Made by a program: the position numbers and the translations under genes. Source: an uncultured Pelagibacteraceae bacterium (GTDB lineage: Bacteria > Pseudomonadota > Alphaproteobacteria > Pelagibacterales > Pelagibacteraceae). From it: a stretch of 64,000 nucleotides of DNA. Positions 17,759-26,318 of the stretch are shown here, piece by piece. The notes beneath the pieces were generated by a model. The model was not told the origin of the DNA and ran no database searches. It saw only the letters and a list, made by a program, of their open reading frames with translations. Each line of letters starts with the position of its first letter. Position 1 is the stretch's first letter. The DNA lies in contig CACPHV010000001.1 of assembly GCA_902633985.1 (NCBI GenBank), positions 1 to 64,000 of the forward strand, read 5' to 3'.

Positions 17759-19092
17759 ATAATTGAGTCTTTATCTAACCAACTTACATTAAAATCTGAA
17801 TTTATAAATTTTTTATGATTAAGTAATTTTTTATGCAGAGGTATTGTTGTAGTTATACCTTCAATAACAAATTCATCTAAAGATCTATTCATTCTTTGAA
17901 TTGCTTCTGTTCTATTTCTTCCATGACAAATTAATTTGCAAACCATACTGTCGTAATAAGGTGTTACTTTATATCCTTGAAATATTGCCCCATCTACTCT
18001 AGTTCTAAAACCAGATGGTTGATGACACATAGTGATAACTCCAGGCGAAGGCTGAAAGTTTTTACTCGCATCCTCAGCATTTATTCTGCATTCGATTGCA
18101 TGCCCTCTGGGATTTATATCACTTTGTTTCAAAGCTGTTTCTCCTGAGAAAGCAATCCAAATTTGCTCTTTGATTATATCGATCCCAGTAACCATTTCTG
18201 TCACAGGATGCTCAACTTGAACTCTTGTATTCATCTCAAGGAAATAAAATTTTCCATCTTCAAATATAAACTCAACAGTCCCAGCTCCCGTATAACCAAT
18301 TTTAGTTACCATTTTTGTTGTTCTTTCAAATAAATCTTTTCTTATTTCATCACTTAAAACTGGACTCGGTGTTTCCTCTATTAATTTTTGATGTCTTCTT
18401 TGGACTGAACAATCTCTTTCATGAAGGTGAACAACTCTATTTTTTCCAGCTAATATTTGAACCTCAATATGTCGTGGATTTTGAAAAAATTTTTCAATAT
18501 ATACTTCATCATTACCAAAGTATTTTTGTGCTTCGGATTTAGCTGTTGAAAACAAGGATTCAAATTCTTCTTCATCATAAACTATTTTCATACCTTTGCC
18601 TCCACCTCCACCTGAGGCTTTGATTAAGATAGGAAAACCAATTTTTTTACATAATTCTTTTGCTTCAGAAATATCTTTTATACCTCCTTCAGAACCTTCA
18701 ATAATAGGCAATCCATTTTCTTTAGCTATTTTTTTTGCTTGGATTTTATCACCCATCATATCAATATGTTTTGATGAGGCTCCAATAAAATTAATTTTGT
18801 TCTCCTCTAAAATTTTTGCAAAATTTGCATTTTCAGAAAGAAAACCATAGCCAGGATGAACAGCATCTGTATTTGTAAGTTCTATTGCTGACATTAATGC
18901 TGGTATATTTAAATAACTATTTGCTGGTTGATGCGAACCAATACATACACTTTCATCAGCCATTCTAACATGCATACTTTCTCTATCTACATCGGAATGA
19001 ACAGCGACAGTAGAAATTCCCCATTCTTTACATGCTCTAATAATTCTAACTGCAATTTCCCCACGATTTGCAATTAAAATTTTTTTAAACAT
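17755..19092 (-). CDS. accC: Biotin carboxylase subunit of acetyl-CoA carboxylase
   Basis: ATP-dependent carboxylation of biotin on AccB, the first step of fatty acid synthesis. ATP-grasp enzyme: N-terminal ILIANRGEIAVRIIRACKE, the glycine-rich ATP loop KASGGGGGKGMKIV near residue 170, the HLHERDCSVQRRHQKL segment, and the catalytic EMNTRVQVEHPVTE with the essential Arg. 445 residues is standard. It lies 3 bp after accB. The aat gene (leucyl/phenylalanyl-tRNA-protein transferase) that often follows accC in alphaproteobacteria is missing. Confidence 0.97.
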   Translation of the reverse strand: MFKKILIANRGEIAVRIIRACKEWGISTVAVHSDVDRESMHVRMADESVCIGSHQPANSYLNIPALMSAIELTNTDAVHPGYGFLSENANFAKILEENKINFIGASSKHIDMMGDKIQAKKIAKENGLPIIEGSEGGIKDISEAKELCKKIGFPILIKASGGGGGKGMKIVYDEEEFESLFSTAKSEAQKYFGNDEVYIEKFFQNPRHIEVQILAGKNRVVHLHERDCSVQRRHQKLIEETPSPVLSDEIRKDLFERTTKMVTKIGYTGAGTVEFIFEDGKFYFLEMNTRVQVEHPVTEMVTGIDIIKEQIWIAFSGETALKQSDINPRGHAIECRINAEDASKNFQPSPGVITMCHQPSGFRTRVDGAIFQGYKVTPYYDSMVCKLICHGRNRTEAIQRMNRSLDEFVIEGITTTIPLHKKLLNHKKFINSDFNVSWLDKDSII

Positions 19093-19095
19093 TAT

Positions 19096-19530
19096 CTATT
19101 CTAGGATAATAATAGTTTGACCAAATTCCACAGGTTGGCCATCTTCAACACAAATTTCTTTCACTATACCATCTGTTGTTGAAGGAACATGATTCATTGT
19201 TTTCATTGCCTCAACAATCATTATTGTGTCACCTTTTTTAATTTTTTTTCCAACCTCAACAAACTTTTTAGCACTAGGTTCTGGAGCGTGATAGGCAGTT
19301 CCAATTATAGGTGAAGTAATTTCAGTTCCTGATTTAACATTTTGAGCTTGAGTAGTTACCGAACTTGTTGCAGTTGATGGTGAAATTGCTTGTGGTTGAT
19401 TGCTGATTGAAACATTATTTTTTGATACTTTAATTTTTGTGTCTTTTTCGGTTATCTCTATTTCAGTAAGATTAAATTCTTTTAAATAATCACTAAGTTC
19501 TTTAATTATTTTTTTATCTATTTTCATCAT
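19096..19530 (-). CDS. accB: Biotin carboxyl carrier protein of acetyl-CoA carboxylase
   Basis: Carries biotin between carboxylase and transferase. The N-terminal helical region is followed by a Pro/Ala/Ser/Thr-rich linker (about residues 45-70) and the C-terminal biotinyl domain. The biotinylated lysine is at about residue 110 in EAMKTMN; Thr replaces the usual Leu after it. Two adjacent ATG codons (19530 and 19527) are possible starts, both inside the end of aroQ. The gene is cotranscribed with accC and aroQ. Confidence 0.96.
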   Translation of the reverse strand: MMKIDKKIIKELSDYLKEFNLTEIEITEKDTKIKVSKNNVSISNQPQAISPSTATSSVTTQAQNVKSGTEITSPIIGTAYHAPEPSAKKFVEVGKKIKKGDTIMIVEAMKTMNHVPSTTDGIVKEICVEDGQPVEFGQTIIILE

Positions 19531-19963
19531 GCAAAGTCTTTTGTAATGAAATTATGGCCAAAATATATCCTTCAGCACCCAATCCAAAAATTCCTCCAGT
19601 CACAGCACCACTTATAAGTGACTTATGTCTAAATTCCTCTCTTTTATAAATATTTGATAAGTGTAACTCGATTATTGGTTTTTTGAACAAATCTAGAGCA
19701 TCTCTTATTGCTACAGAAGTGTGGGTAAATGCAGCAGCATTTATAATCATACCATGAAATTTTTTCCTAGCATCTTGAATTATATTTACCAATTCTCCCT
19801 CAACATTAGACTGAAAGAATTCTACATCAAGACCAATTTCTTGTCCTTTTTTCAAGCAACTTTCTTTCAGTTGATCAAATGTAATTGATCCATATTGTGA
19901 TTGTTCTCTTTCTCCTAATAGATTAAGATTTGGACCATTAATAATAATTATTTTATTATTCAT
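19514..19963 (-). CDS. aroQ: Type II 3-dehydroquinate dehydratase
   Basis: Third step of the shikimate pathway, a dodecameric trans-dehydratase. The INGPNLNLLGERE motif with the catalytic Arg, the tyrosine in SQYGS, the INAAAFTHTSVAIRDAL block and the ELHLSNIYKREEFRHKS block with the catalytic His are present. 149 residues is typical. It is the first gene of aroQ-accB-accC and is divergent from thiS with only 16 bp between start codons. Confidence 0.96.
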   Translation of the reverse strand: MNNKIIIINGPNLNLLGEREQSQYGSITFDQLKESCLKKGQEIGLDVEFFQSNVEGELVNIIQDARKKFHGMIINAAAFTHTSVAIRDALDLFKKPIIELHLSNIYKREEFRHKSLISGAVTGGIFGLGAEGYILAIISLQKTLHDENR

Positions 19964-19979
19964 TCAGCATTTATATACG

Positions 19980-20198
19980 ATGAAAAAAATAAAAAAAATA
20001 AAAATTAAAATAAATGGCAAAATCAAATACATAACTCAAGATTCTAATCTCTTTGTAGTATTAAAAAATCTAAAAATACCATTAAATAAAGTAGCAATTG
20101 AGCTAAATGAAGAAATAATAGATAAAAAAAAAATTAATAAAATAAAACTAAATAAAAATGATATAATTGAAATAGTTCATTTTATTGGAGGTGGTTAA
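19980..20198 (+). CDS. thiS: Sulfur carrier protein ThiS
   Basis: Ubiquitin-like sulfur carrier for thiazole synthesis; sulfur is held as a C-terminal thiocarboxylate. The 72-residue protein shows the beta-grasp pattern and ends in the required glycines (HFIGGG). Many lysines come from the A-rich sequence. The codons for the glycine tail double as the ribosome binding site of thiG. No adenylating enzyme (ThiF) is nearby. Confidence 0.9.
   Translation: MKKIKKIKIKINGKIKYITQDSNLFVVLKNLKIPLNKVAIELNEEIIDKKKINKIKLNKNDIIEIVHFIGGG
20187..20194 (+). promoter_or_regulatory. Ribosome binding site of thiG inside the ThiS glycine codons
   Basis: GGAGGTGG, 5 bases before the TTG at 20200, is a near-perfect Shine-Dalgarno. 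It is also the coding sequence for the last glycines of ThiS. It decides the thiG start. Confidence 0.75.
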
Positions 20199-20199
20199 T

Positions 20200-20973
20200 T
20201 TGAAAAAAGATAATCTGATTATTGCAAATAAAAAATTTAATTCCAGATTAATTGTTGGAACGGGTAAATATAGAAGTATGTCTGAGTGTGCAAAAGCCAT
20301 TAAACTATCTGGAGCAGAAATTGTTACAGTTGCTGTAAGAAGAGTTAATATTTCAGATAAAAATAAGCCATTACTTATGGATTATATAGATCCTAAAAAA
20401 ATTACATATCTACCAAACACAGCAGGTTGTTTTAATTCAAAGGAGGCTTTGAGAACCTTAAGATTAGCTAGAGAAATAGGTGGTTGGAAATTAGTTAAAT
20501 TAGAAGTTTTAGGAGATAAAAAAAATTTATTTCCCGACATGATAGAGACTTTAAAATCTACCGAAGTTTTAGCCAAAGAAGGATTTAAGGTTATGGTCTA
20601 TTGCAATGATGATCCTTTAATGGCTAAACGCCTAGAGAATTCTGGTGCTGACGCAATTATGCCTTTAGCTGCGCCTATTGGGTCTGGACTTGGAATTCAA
20701 AACAAAATCAATATTCAAATAATTAGAAAACAAACTAAACTTCCATTAATTATTGACGCTGGGTTAGGTCAAGCTTCAGATGCAACAATTGCAATGGAAT
20801 TAGGATGTGATGGAGTACTTGTTAACACAGCTATCGCAAAAGCAAAAAAACCTTTCGAAATGGCACTTGCATTTAAAAATGCAGTTATTGCTGGAAGGCA
20901 ATCTTTTAAATCTGGAAGAATAGATAAAATTTTGATGGGCAACCCATCATCTCCATCAAAAGGGATTATTTAG
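20200..20973 (+). CDS. thiG: Thiazole synthase ThiG
   Basis: Forms the thiazole ring of thiamine from deoxyxylulose phosphate, dehydroglycine and ThiS thiocarboxylate. TIM barrel with RLIVGTGKY, VAVRRVNI, the NTAGCFNSKEALRTLRLAREIGG segment, the catalytic lysine in VKLEVLGD, and the C-terminal DAGLGQASDATIAMELGCDGVLVNTAIAKAK block. I start it at the TTG at 20200, two bases after the thiS stop, because of the strong Shine-Dalgarno; a TTG at 20185 in the same frame would lie inside thiS. It overlaps the end of rne by 8 bp. Confidence 0.95.
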   Translation: MKKDNLIIANKKFNSRLIVGTGKYRSMSECAKAIKLSGAEIVTVAVRRVNISDKNKPLLMDYIDPKKITYLPNTAGCFNSKEALRTLRLAREIGGWKLVKLEVLGDKKNLFPDMIETLKSTEVLAKEGFKVMVYCNDDPLMAKRLENSGADAIMPLAAPIGSGLGIQNKINIQIIRKQTKLPLIIDAGLGQASDATIAMELGCDGVLVNTAIAKAKKPFEMALAFKNAVIAGRQSFKSGRIDKILMGNPSSPSKGII

Positions 20974-22780
20974 TTTTTTTAAAAAATCTTTTTTTCTTAT
21001 ATTTTTTAATTGGTTTTTTATTTACTTTTTTTTCAGTAATTTTGTCTTCCTTTATTTGAATTTCTAAATTTTTTAATTTTTCGTAATATTCAATTAATTC
21101 AATTGTTTTTTTTGATTTATTTTTAATATCTATTTTATACTCAGGTATAATTAGAGAATTATCACTAATAATATCTATTGTTATTTTGTTTTTTTTTTCA
21201 AAATAGGTTAAGTCGTTTACAAAATTTTCTTTAAGAAAGTCTGAGATTTTTTCACAAACTTTTAATTCGACAAATTTAGCTTTGTTAATTACAGCTTTTA
21301 ATTCAACAATTTTTAAAAGTTTTTGGGCGAAAGACTCGTCCGTTAATGTAACTTTCCACTTAATCGCACTTTCTCTAAGTCTTTGTCTAGACATTTCCAA
21401 AAGACCAAAATTACTTATTCTCCCAATTTGAATTCTTGCTCTATCTGATCTACATTTTTCTTTAAGTTTTCTTTCTACCAATCTTCTGTTTCCATAGCTT
21501 AACATATCAATGAAATCTATAATGATTAAGCCAGACAAATCTCTTATTTTTATTTGTCTAGCAATTTCTTCTGCAGCTTCGATATTAGTATCTAAAGCAG
21601 TACTCTCAACATTTTTTCCTTTTATTGAGCTTCCAGAATTTATATCAATAGATACTAAAGCCTCTGTTGGGTTAATAACCAAATATCCTCCTGACTTGAG
21701 TTTAATTTCAGAGTCAAAAATTTGATTTAATTTTTGTTCAATATTTTCTTGAATAAATAGTGGAATTTTTCCTCTGTATTTTTTTACTTTTTTCACACTT
21801 GATGGCAACATATTTTTCATGAATGATTGAGCTTTTTTGTAACCTTCGTTTCCTTCTACAACTATACTTTGCGTATTTTCGTCAAACATATCTCTTAAAG
21901 TTCTTTTAATTATCTCACTTTCTTGATGTATTAAAGAAGGAGCAATAGAGTTGATTGCATTTTCTTTTATTTGACCCCAAGTATTAATTAAAGTGGTTAA
22001 ATCATTATTTATCTCATTTTTTGTTTTGTTGCTTCCAGCTGTTCTAACAATTAATCCCATCTCTCTAGGTATTTGAATTTCATTTAAAATTGCTCTTATT
22101 TTTTTTCTATCAGCAGGATTAAATATTTTTCTTGATATGCCTCCTCCTTTAGGAGTGTTTGGCATTAAAACTATATATTTACCAGCAATTGAAATAAACG
22201 TGCTTAATGCAGCACCTTTTTGACCTCTTTCATCTTTTATAACTTGTACAAGAATTACCTGGTTGGGTTTAATTACTTCCTGAATTTTATATCTTTTAAA
22301 TTTAAATCTACTCTCTTTTTTTTTATCTTTTCCATCATCTAAATTTTCTTTTTCAATAATAATTTCTTTACTATTTGAGTCCTCTTCACTTTGTTCATCT
22401 GATATCTTTTCAATAGGATCGTCAATTTCTAATTTACCTTCAGCGATATTTTCCTCTTCTTTAGCTTGAACTTCTTTTGAAAGTTCTTCTCTAACTTTTT
22501 CCTCCTCTTCTTTAATTTTCTCTAAATCAGCTTTTGGAATCTGGTAATAATCTGACTGAATATCATTAAAAGATAAAAACCCATGTCTCTCTCTTCCAAA
22601 ATCAATAAAGGCAGCTTGTAAAGAGGGTTCAATTCTACTTACTTTGCCTAAATAAATATTATTTTTAATTAAGTTATTTTTTAAACCTTCGTACTCGTAA
22701 TCTTCAATATTTTCGCCTGATTTAAGAACAACTCTAGTTTCGTTAGGATGCGAAGCATCAATATATAAATTTTTTTCCAT
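20966..22780 (-). CDS. rne: Ribonuclease E/G family endoribonuclease
   Basis: Single-strand-specific RNase for mRNA decay and rRNA processing. N-terminal S1 region (YLGKVSRIEPSLQAAFIDFG), an acidic insert with Glu/Lys repeats (residues about 85-160), then the catalytic core with SIDINSGS and IIIDFIDM, which carry the magnesium-binding Asp residues, and FGLLEMSRQRLRES. After that motif most RNase E/G proteins have a CPxCxG zinc-link; here it reads SAIKWKVTLTDESF with no cysteine. At 604 residues the long C-terminal degradosome scaffold is missing, leaving a Lys-rich tail. It is divergent from mrcA. Confidence 0.92.
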   Translation of the reverse strand: MEKNLYIDASHPNETRVVLKSGENIEDYEYEGLKNNLIKNNIYLGKVSRIEPSLQAAFIDFGRERHGFLSFNDIQSDYYQIPKADLEKIKEEEEKVREELSKEVQAKEEENIAEGKLEIDDPIEKISDEQSEEDSNSKEIIIEKENLDDGKDKKKESRFKFKRYKIQEVIKPNQVILVQVIKDERGQKGAALSTFISIAGKYIVLMPNTPKGGGISRKIFNPADRKKIRAILNEIQIPREMGLIVRTAGSNKTKNEINNDLTTLINTWGQIKENAINSIAPSLIHQESEIIKRTLRDMFDENTQSIVVEGNEGYKKAQSFMKNMLPSSVKKVKKYRGKIPLFIQENIEQKLNQIFDSEIKLKSGGYLVINPTEALVSIDINSGSSIKGKNVESTALDTNIEAAEEIARQIKIRDLSGLIIIDFIDMLSYGNRRLVERKLKEKCRSDRARIQIGRISNFGLLEMSRQRLRESAIKWKVTLTDESFAQKLLKIVELKAVINKAKFVELKVCEKISDFLKENFVNDLTYFEKKNKITIDIISDNSLIIPEYKIDIKNKSKKTIELIEYYEKLKNLEIQIKEDKITEKKVNKKPIKKYKKKRFFKKTK

Positions 22781-22865
22781 AATTTTGTGAATATTAATTT
22801 CATTAATAATTTAATTTAAAAATTTTGTTTTTATTTTATTGCCATATCTTTAACAAATTCCAAGA

Positions 22866-22871
22866 TATAAT
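22866..22871 (+). promoter_or_regulatory. Candidate -10 box for mrcA
   Basis: A perfect TATAAT ten bases before the mrcA ATG would start transcription within a few bases of the start codon, giving an almost leaderless mRNA. The best upstream -35-like hexamer (TTGCCA) is about 21 bp away, which is too far, so support is limited. Confidence 0.3.
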
Positions 22872-22880
22872 GAAATTAAA

Positions 22881-25217
22881 ATGAATAAATTTTTAAGAAA
22901 TATCTTTATTTTAATCACGTCTTTTATTCTTTTATCAGCCATTTTGATAATAAGTGTTTTATGGGCTTATTCGAATGAGTTACCTGATTATAAATTTCTT
23001 AAAAATTATAAACCCCCGGTTTCCAGTAAAGTTTACTCTGGTAATGGTGATTTGGTGGCAAATTTTTCGCAAGAAAAAAGAGTATTTGTTCCATTTAATT
23101 CAATACCAAAAAATGTAATTAACGCTTTTTTATCTGCTGAAGATAAAAATTTTTTTAAACATCCAGGTGTTGACGCTAAAGGTGTAATTAGAGCTGTAAT
23201 TAACAACATTTCAAATATTTTGTCATCTAAAAGATTGGAGGGAGCATCTACAATTACTCAACAGGTAGCAAAAAACTTCTTACTAACAAATGAAGTAAGT
23301 TTAAATAGGAAAGTTAAGGAAGCAATTCTAGCTTTTAGAATAGAAAGAGCCCTATCTAAAGAAAGAATACTAGAACTTTATTTAAATCAAATTTATCTTG
23401 GAAGTGGAGCATACGGTGTAGCCGCCGCAAGTTTAGAATATTTTGATAAATCTATTAAAGATTTAAATTACTCAGAAGCTGCTCTATTAGCAGCTTTGCC
23501 AAAAGCTCCTAGTAGATATAATCCCTACAGAGATATAAATGTAGCAAAATTCAGAAGAAATTTAGTTTTAAAAAATTTATTAGAAAACAATTATTTAACA
23601 TTAGAATGGTATGAAAAACTTACAAAGGAAGAAATAATTTTAAAAAAAAATAAAAAAATTTATTTAGAAGATGCTCAATATTTTATTGAAGATGTAAGAA
23701 AAAGTGTAATTGAAACTTTGAGCTATGATAAAATTTACAAACAAGGTTTTAGTATTAATACTCCAATAGATTTAAATTTACAAACAATTGCAACAAAATC
23801 TCTTCGAGATGGGTTGATAGCATATGATAAAAGGAAAGGTTGGAGAGGACCACTTACTAATAAGATCTATAATTCAAAATGGAAAAAAGATTTAGAAAAG
23901 TATAAATTAGAAAATTTAATTAATTGGAAATTGGCAATAGTCAAAAAGATAAATAAATTTTCAGCAGAAATAGAAACAGAAGATAATATTGAAGGTGTTA
24001 TTGAATATCAGAGTATTTCATGGACAAAAAAAGAATTTAATAAATTATTAAAACCTGGTGATATTATTTATGTTAAAAATCTTAGAGAAAATATTTTTAA
24101 CTTACAACAATTACCAAAGGTAAATGGTGGAATTGTTGTGATGGATCCATTTACTGGTAGAGTTTTAGCACTAAGTGGTGGTTTTAGTTTTAAACAAAGT
24201 GAATTCAACAGAGCAACTCAAGCTAAAAGACAGCCTGGATCAGCTTTTAAACCATTTGTTTACGCATTAGCCTTAGAAAACAATTTTACACCAACATCAT
24301 TAGTTCTAGATGCACCACTGGTTTTAGACCAAGGAGATGATTTAAAAATGTGGAAACCAGAAAATTATGGAAAAAAGTTTTATGGGCCTTCGACTTTAAG
24401 GGTTGGTTTGGAGAAATCTAGAAATTTAATGACAGTAAGAATAGCCCAAAATCTTGGTGTAGAGAAAATAGTTGATTTTTCAAAAGCTTTAAAAATTTAT
24501 GATAATCCAGAAGAACTTTTATCCATATCTTTGGGATCTGCTGAAACAACTTTATTAAAACTTACATCTGCTTATTCAGTTTTTGTTAATGGAGGAAAAC
24601 TTGTTGAACCAATATTGATAGATAGAATTCAGGACAGTGAGGGAAGTACTATTTTTAATAATGATAAAAGAAAATGTATTAATTGTGATCAAATTTCTTA
24701 TTTAACCAACGATTATCCAGAGATTAAAAATAACTATACGCAAATTTTTTCTCCAGAAACAGCTTTTCAAATGACATCAATTTTAGAAGGAGTTGTTCAA
24801 AGAGGTACAGCTAAAAAACTAAAAAACTTAAATTTAAATATTGCAGGTAAAACTGGAACAACAAATAAAAATACAGATACTTGGTTTATAGGTTTTACTT
24901 CAAATCTACTAGTTGGTGTTTATGTTGGTGCAGATAATCCAACTCCATTAGGAAAATATGAAACAGGATCTAAAACGGCTTTGCCAATATTCAAAAGTTT
25001 TATAAGTGATTCTATTAACAAAAATGATGCAAGACCATTTAAGGCTGCTAAAGGTACAGTGATGATGGTTGTTGACCCTTTAACAGGTCAAAAAGCAAAA
25101 TTTAACTCAAAGAACACTATTATTGAGGTTTTTAAAAAAGAAAATGTGGTTGATGGAAAAGTACTTTATACAAATTCAGATAGATTAGATTCAAATAATA
25201 TATTAAAGTTTTACTAA
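22881..25217 (+). CDS. mrcA: Class A penicillin-binding protein 1A
   Basis: Bifunctional peptidoglycan glycosyltransferase and transpeptidase anchored in the inner membrane. One N-terminal transmembrane helix (residues 8-29), then GT51 with EDKNFFKHPGVD and the EGASTITQQVAKN motif, an OB-like insert, and a transpeptidase domain with the active serine in QPGSAFKPF, an SRN motif (KSRNLMTVR) and KTGTT. 778 residues is typical. It is followed by prfB with a 1-bp overlap, as in other alphaproteobacteria; the amidase gene that often stands between rne and mrcA is missing. Confidence 0.95.
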   Translation: MNKFLRNIFILITSFILLSAILIISVLWAYSNELPDYKFLKNYKPPVSSKVYSGNGDLVANFSQEKRVFVPFNSIPKNVINAFLSAEDKNFFKHPGVDAKGVIRAVINNISNILSSKRLEGASTITQQVAKNFLLTNEVSLNRKVKEAILAFRIERALSKERILELYLNQIYLGSGAYGVAAASLEYFDKSIKDLNYSEAALLAALPKAPSRYNPYRDINVAKFRRNLVLKNLLENNYLTLEWYEKLTKEEIILKKNKKIYLEDAQYFIEDVRKSVIETLSYDKIYKQGFSINTPIDLNLQTIATKSLRDGLIAYDKRKGWRGPLTNKIYNSKWKKDLEKYKLENLINWKLAIVKKINKFSAEIETEDNIEGVIEYQSISWTKKEFNKLLKPGDIIYVKNLRENIFNLQQLPKVNGGIVVMDPFTGRVLALSGGFSFKQSEFNRATQAKRQPGSAFKPFVYALALENNFTPTSLVLDAPLVLDQGDDLKMWKPENYGKKFYGPSTLRVGLEKSRNLMTVRIAQNLGVEKIVDFSKALKIYDNPEELLSISLGSAETTLLKLTSAYSVFVNGGKLVEPILIDRIQDSEGSTIFNNDKRKCINCDQISYLTNDYPEIKNNYTQIFSPETAFQMTSILEGVVQRGTAKKLKNLNLNIAGKTGTTNKNTDTWFIGFTSNLLVGVYVGADNPTPLGKYETGSKTALPIFKSFISDSINKNDARPFKAAKGTVMMVVDPLTGQKAKFNSKNTIIEVFKKENVVDGKVLYTNSDRLDSNNILKFY

Positions 25218-26318
25218 TGGATAATAATTATCAAAATTTAAAAGAAGAGATTGAAAAGATAAATCAAAAAATACAGGAGTATCTTTGAAAAAAACAATAT
25301 CCATTCAAAGCTACAATCTTTAAACTCACAAATGCTGAGTGCCGATTTTTGGCAAGATAAAAATAATTCTCAAAGAGTAATCAAAGAAAAAAAATTTTAT
25401 GAAGATTTAACTAATTCTTTAAATAATAATGTCGAAAAACTAAAAGATTTAGATGATTTGAGTCAACTGGCGCATGAAGAAGAAAATTTACAAGTTCAAA
25501 ATGAAGTTTTACAAAATATAAAAGATTTAAGAAGTGAAGTTAAAAAAAATGAAATTAAATGCTTTTTATCTAATGAAGCAGACCCTTTAAATTGTTATAT
25601 AGAAATACATGCTGGTGCTGGAGGCACAGAAAGTCAAGATTGGGCTGATATGCTAAGAAGAATGTATTTAAAATGGTCTGATAAAAAAAATTTTAAATCA
25701 AGTTTGATTAGTGAACATAGAGGTGACGAGGCTGGAATAAAGTCTGCAACAATTAAAATTGATGGTGACTATGTTTTTGGATGGTTAAAAAGAGAGTCGG
25801 GAATACATAGATTAGTTAGGATATCTCCATTTGATTCTGGAGCAAGAAGACACACAAGTTTTGCAAGTGTTTGGATTTATCCAGTTGTAGATCAAAATAT
25901 AAATATAGAAATTTTAGAAAAGGATTTAAGAATAGATACCTATCGTTCCAGTGGAGCAGGTGGCCAGCATGTTAATACTACTGATAGCGCAGTTAGAATA
26001 ACACACATTCCCTCAAAAATTGTTGTTCAATGTCAAAATGAAAGATCTCAACATAAAAATAAAGAAACATGCATGAATATGTTGAAAGCAAGATTGTATG
26101 ATTATGAAATAAAAAAAAGAGACGAAGAAAATCAAAATGTTGAAAGTTCTAAATCTGAAATAGGGTGGGGGCATCAAATTAGGTCTTATGTTCTCCAACC
26201 TTACAGACTTGTAAAAGATAATAGAACTAGTTTTGAAAGCACTAGTCCTGATAAAGTATTAGATGGTGATATTGATGAGTTTTTGGAACAATCGCTTTAT
26301 AAATTAAATGAAAAATAA
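25217..26318 (+). CDS. prfB: Peptide chain release factor 2 with programmed +1 frameshift
   Basis: Terminates translation at UGA and UAA. The gene starts at the ATG at 25217, reads 23 codons to CTT, meets an in-frame TGA at 25286-25288, and continues in the +1 frame from 25287 (EKNNIHSKLQSLNSQML...). The shift site AGGAG-TAT-CTT-TGA matches the classic autoregulatory site. The combined product is 366 residues, close to the E. coli length. The codon-reading SPF motif (ISPFDSG) and the catalytic GGQ (GAGGQHVN) are intact. It overlaps the next gene by 11 bp. Confidence 0.95.
25275..25288 (+). promoter_or_regulatory. prfB programmed frameshift signal
   Basis: Internal Shine-Dalgarno AGGAG three bases upstream of the slippery CTT codon, followed by the in-frame TGA. 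When RF2 is scarce the ribosome slips +1 and makes RF2. The TGA is followed by A rather than the C found in E. coli. Confidence 0.9.

Noticed and set aside
25332-26318. prfB starting at the ATG at 25332 without frameshift
   Set aside because: The upstream frame from 25217 with the AGGAG-TAT-CTT-TGA site restores the full-length RF2 N-terminus.
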